Assembly: GCF_025137375.1 (NCBI RefSeq)
Contig: NZ_CP073720.1
Coordinates: 8,642,501 to 8,706,500, forward strand
DNA from: Dactylosporangium fulvum
Lineage (GTDB): Bacteria; Actinomycetota; Actinomycetes; Mycobacteriales; Micromonosporaceae
DNA length: 64,000 nucleotides
Reading direction: 5' to 3'
Shown: positions 61,495-64,000 of the stretch, piece by piece
Layout of the letters: each line of letters begins with the position of its first letter
Numbering within the stretch: the first letter of the stretch is position 1
The notes under the pieces: model-generated
Database searches by the model: none
The model's input: the letters and a program-made list of their open reading frames with translations, nothing else
Told to the model about the DNA's origin: nothing
Translations under genes and position numbers: made by a program

Positions 61495-62001
61495 GTGAAG
61501 ACTCACAGGGAAGCCCTGCTGCACCGCGTGATGATGGCCGAGCAGCGGATGCGCGCCCTGGTGGCCTACGACCGCACCAACCCGATTTTCTCAGTAAACC
61601 TCACGATGCAGCAGCTCAAGGTGCTGTTGCTACTCTCCAGGCACGACGGCATCCCGTCTCAGGAGCTCACCCGGCACCTCGGGGTGACACCGGCCACGAT
61701 GTCCGGCATCGTGGACCGTCTGGTTACCCATGGTCACGTCGTGCGCGTCGAGGACACCCATGACCGCCGGATCCGCCGCATCCACCTCTCCGCCGTCGGT
61801 CGCGGGCTGCTGGAGGAGATCATGGACAGCGGCACGCGGGCGCAGCGGCGGCTGCTGGACCGGCTGGACGACGAGACGCTGGTGATGCTCGCGACGGTCC
61901 TCGACCGGATCCTCGAGGCCGGCGCGGCCGAGGCGAGAGAACAGGGGATCGAACTGCCGCCGGAAAACCGGTGTCCGAAGCCAACTAGTCTGGAAGCGTG
62001 A
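61495..62001 (+). CDS. MarR-family transcriptional regulator
   Basis: 168 residues from GTG 61495. The winged-helix reads LTMQQLKVLLLLSRHDGIPS, QELTRHLGVTPATMSGIVDR, LVTHGHVVRVEDTHDRRIRR (the wing). Helices on both sides form the dimer. It probably represses the divergent RND pump and responds to a ligand. Its TGA overlaps the gltX GTG by 4 bp, so gltX translation is partly coupled to it, an odd pairing. Confidence 0.94.
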   Translation: MKTHREALLHRVMMAEQRMRALVAYDRTNPIFSVNLTMQQLKVLLLLSRHDGIPSQELTRHLGVTPATMSGIVDRLVTHGHVVRVEDTHDRRIRRIHLSAVGRGLLEEIMDSGTRAQRRLLDRLDDETLVMLATVLDRILEAGAAEAREQGIELPPENRCPKPTSLEA

Positions 62002-63419
62002 CTGTTCGCGTTCGCTTCGCTCCCTCGCCGACCGGGATGTTCCACGTCGGCGGCGCCCGCTCCGCGCTGCAGAACTGGATCTACGCCAGGCAGCACGGAG
62101 GCGTGTTCGTCCTGCGCATCGAGGACACCGACGCCGCCCGCAACCGTCCGGAGTGGACGGAAGGCATTCTCGACGCGCTCGCCTGGATCGGCATCGCCCG
62201 GGACACCTACGAGGGTCCGTATTTCCAGTCCACCAACGCCGAACAGCACTGTGCCACCGCGCACCAGCTCTACACTTCCGGCCGCGCGTACTACTGCGAC
62301 TGCACCCGCGAGATGATCCAGGAGCGGGCCGGCGCGCAGTTCCGCGGGTACGACGGCTTCTGCCGCGACCGCTCACTCGGTCCGGGTGAGGGGCGGGCGC
62401 TGCGTTTCCGCACCCCCGACGAGGGTGAGACGCGGGTCGTCGACCTGGTCCGGGGCGAGCCGACGTTCGACAACCGGCTCATCGAGGACTTCGTCATCGC
62501 CCGCGCCGACGGCTCCGCGGTGTTCCTGCTCGCCAACGTCGTCGACGACATGACGATGGGGATCACCCACGTCATCCGGGCGGAGGAGCACCTGCCCAAC
62601 ACCCCGAAGCAGCAGTTGCTGTGGGAGGCGCTGGGCAAGACCCCGCCGATCTGGGCGCACGTGCCGGTCGTCGTCAACGAGAAGCGGCAGAAGCTGTCGA
62701 AGCGGCGGGACAAGGTCGCCCTGGAGCAGTACCGCGACGAGGGCTACCTCGCCGACGCGATGCGCAACTACCTGATGCTGCTCGGCTGGGCGCCCTCGAA
62801 CGACCGGGAGATCGTGCCCTGGTCGGTCATCGAGGACGAATTCCGGCTCGAGGACGTCAACCCGTCGCCGGCGTTCTTCGACGAGAAGAAGCTGCGGGCG
62901 TTCAACGGCGAGTACATCCGCGCCCTGTCCCCCGCCGCGTTCGTCGAGGCGTGCACGCCGTGGCTGACCGGCACGCCGGTGGCGCCCGGCACGACCGACG
63001 TGCCCGCTCCCCCGTGGCCGGCGGCGAACTTCGACCCGAAGGTCTTCGAGGCGCTCGCCCTGCACGCGCAGACGCGGATCGCCCTGCTGTCGGAGATCGT
63101 GCCGAACGTCGACTTCGTGTTTCTCGACGAGCCCCCGACCGACGAGGCGGCCTGGGCGAAGGCCATGAAGGAGGGCTCGGCCGACCTGCTGGACGCCGCG
63201 ATCGCGGCGTTCGGGAGCGCCTCGTGGGAGGCGGAGGCCTTGAAGTCGGCGCTCGAGGCGGTCGGCGCCGAGCGGGGCCTGAAGCTGGGCAAGGCGCAGG
63301 CGCCGGTGCGGGTCGCGGTGACCGGCCGGTCGGTGGGCCTGCCGCTGTTCGAGTCGCTGGAGGTCCTGGGCCGCGAGCGCACACTGTCCCGCCTGCGGGC
63401 GGCCCGCGCCCGCCTCTGA
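61998..63419 (+). CDS. gltX: Glutamyl-tRNA synthetase
   Basis: 473 residues from GTG 61998. Class I synthetase: HIGH-like APSPTGMFHVGGARSALQNW, VLRIEDTDAARNRPEWTEGI, RAEEHLPNTPKQQLLWEALG, and KMSKS-like KRQKLSKRRDK near residue 231. It charges tRNA-Glu. Its start lies within the MarR gene, so the only obvious promoter is the MarR one unless one lies inside marR. Confidence 0.96.
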   Translation: MTVRVRFAPSPTGMFHVGGARSALQNWIYARQHGGVFVLRIEDTDAARNRPEWTEGILDALAWIGIARDTYEGPYFQSTNAEQHCATAHQLYTSGRAYYCDCTREMIQERAGAQFRGYDGFCRDRSLGPGEGRALRFRTPDEGETRVVDLVRGEPTFDNRLIEDFVIARADGSAVFLLANVVDDMTMGITHVIRAEEHLPNTPKQQLLWEALGKTPPIWAHVPVVVNEKRQKLSKRRDKVALEQYRDEGYLADAMRNYLMLLGWAPSNDREIVPWSVIEDEFRLEDVNPSPAFFDEKKLRAFNGEYIRALSPAAFVEACTPWLTGTPVAPGTTDVPAPPWPAANFDPKVFEALALHAQTRIALLSEIVPNVDFVFLDEPPTDEAAWAKAMKEGSADLLDAAIAAFGSASWEAEALKSALEAVGAERGLKLGKAQAPVRVAVTGRSVGLPLFESLEVLGRERTLSRLRAARARL

Positions 63420-63434
63420 CCGGCCCGATGCGTG

Positions 63435-63465
63435 CCGCCCGCCCCGGTTCACCCCGGGCGGGCGG
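63435..63465 (+). terminator. Hairpin terminator after gltX
   Basis: CCGCCCGCCCCGG and CCGGGCGGGCGG form a GC stem 16 bases after the gltX stop. Confidence 0.7.
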
Positions 63466-63500
63466 ATACGGGACCACCGGGCGGGGTAGCCGCAAAAGCC

Positions 63501-64000
63501 GTGAGAACCGTGCTGGTGGTCGCGATGCTCCTGACCGGCCTGAGCGTCCTGGCCCCGCGCGACGCACTCGCCGCCGAGCCGCGGGTGGGCATCCACGTGC
63601 GTGACGGCCGGGTCGTCGAGGCCAACGGGAGCGACCTGGTCCTGCGTGGCGTGAACCACGACTTCATGTGGTGGCCGAACCGCAACGACGTCTTCGCCGG
63701 CATCAAGGCGGCCGGCGCCAACGCGGTGCGGGTGCCCCTCGGCATCGGCCACCAATGGCGGCTGGCCAAGAAGGAGGAGGTCGCGAACCTCGTCGGCCTC
63801 TGTGAGAAGAATCGCCTCATCTGCGTCTTCGACGCCCACGACACCACGGGCTTCGGCCAGGACAAGAAGGCCGCGACGATGGCGCAGGCGGTGCAGTTCT
63901 GGCTCGGGATGCGCGACGTGCTGGTCGGCCACGAGGACCACATCATCGTCAACATCGCCAACGAGCCGTTCGGCAACGGGACCACGATGCCCTGGATGCA
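63501..64000 (+). CDS. Secreted GH5-like glycoside hydrolase (5' part)
   Basis: GTG at 63501 followed by a signal peptide (RTVLVVAMLLTGLSVLAPRD then ALAAEP). The mature part has GIHVRDGRVVEANGSDLVLR, RGVNHDFMWWP, GANAVRVPLGIGHQWRL, VFDAHDTTGFG and IVNIANEPFGNG, where Glu of NEP is the acid/base of clan A glycosidases. GH5 mannanase/cellulase-like, about 166 residues seen. The gene runs off the right edge. Confidence 0.85.
   Translation, partial: MRTVLVVAMLLTGLSVLAPRDALAAEPRVGIHVRDGRVVEANGSDLVLRGVNHDFMWWPNRNDVFAGIKAAGANAVRVPLGIGHQWRLAKKEEVANLVGLCEKNRLICVFDAHDTTGFGQDKKAATMAQAVQFWLGMRDVLVGHEDHIIVNIANEPFGNGTTMPWM

Overview
The window is very GC-rich actinobacterial chromosome. It is dense with GTG starts and 1-4 base stop/start overlaps. 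Gene order strongly resembles the Mycobacterium tuberculosis Rv2219-Rv2241 neighbourhood: DUF4191, RDD, glnA, glnE, glnA2, panB, RNase H/phosphatase, zinc-ribbon protein, Nif3, AhpE-like peroxiredoxin, DUF3052 and aceE. The long lysine/alanine-rich tail protein, the degenerate Prim-Pol/HTH pair and the repeat-rich intergenic DNA suggest Micromonosporaceae (Actinoplanes/Dactylosporangium-like). That placement is inference from memory, not a search result.

Layout. 1-10.7 kb is a nitrogen cluster: adenylylatable GlnA, its modifier GlnE (coupled to a class I amidotransferase), a GlnA2-type synthetase without the adenylylation site, and glutamine-dependent NAD synthetase. An S66 LD-carboxypeptidase is embedded in it. 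10.7-17.4 kb holds a hairpin array, panB, a chemoreceptor and an overlapping RNB-nuclease/F420 reductase/P450 operon. 17.4-22.1 kb holds a 725-residue histone-tail-like protein, a cyclase remnant and aroA. 22.2-25.6 kb has a secreted beta-trefoil-like protein, a DUF1801 gene, about 1.8 kb of hairpin-rich non-coding DNA and rnpB. 25.6-31.7 kb carries a TauE/SafE permease, the RNase H/zinc-ribbon/Nif3/flavoprotein run, and a divergent HTH regulator with a degenerate Prim-Pol protein. 33-44 kb is central metabolism and stress: aceE, YjbQ, Nudix, a fused E1 alpha-beta enzyme, DUF3052, a membrane-anchored Hsp70 with a collagen-like linker, and peroxiredoxin.

44.1-48.1 kb is an accessory island at tRNA-Val(UAC). 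Two further 3' tRNA fragments mark recombination points. The island holds a Uma2-family gene, a Phd/RelE module and a decayed second copy of both, with the second toxin apparently intact beside a truncated antitoxin. 48-64 kb is mixed: a quinone-oxidoreductase-like enzyme, a D-x-D-x-D-G repeat protein, an ABC-2 exporter operon behind paired TAAA-N4-TTTA palindromes, a second chemoreceptor, an aldo/keto reductase and GH1 enzyme, an RND pump divergent from a MarR regulator that overlaps gltX, and the start of a secreted GH5-like enzyme.

The most unusual whole-window signal is non-coding. Many intergenic palindromes are built on a TGATCGCG-type core. A 166-bp two-hairpin repeat occurs in opposite orientation at 2.5 and 24.6 kb, with a third core copy at 58.1 kb. 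Several very long hairpins (16-28 bp stems) occur only between genes.
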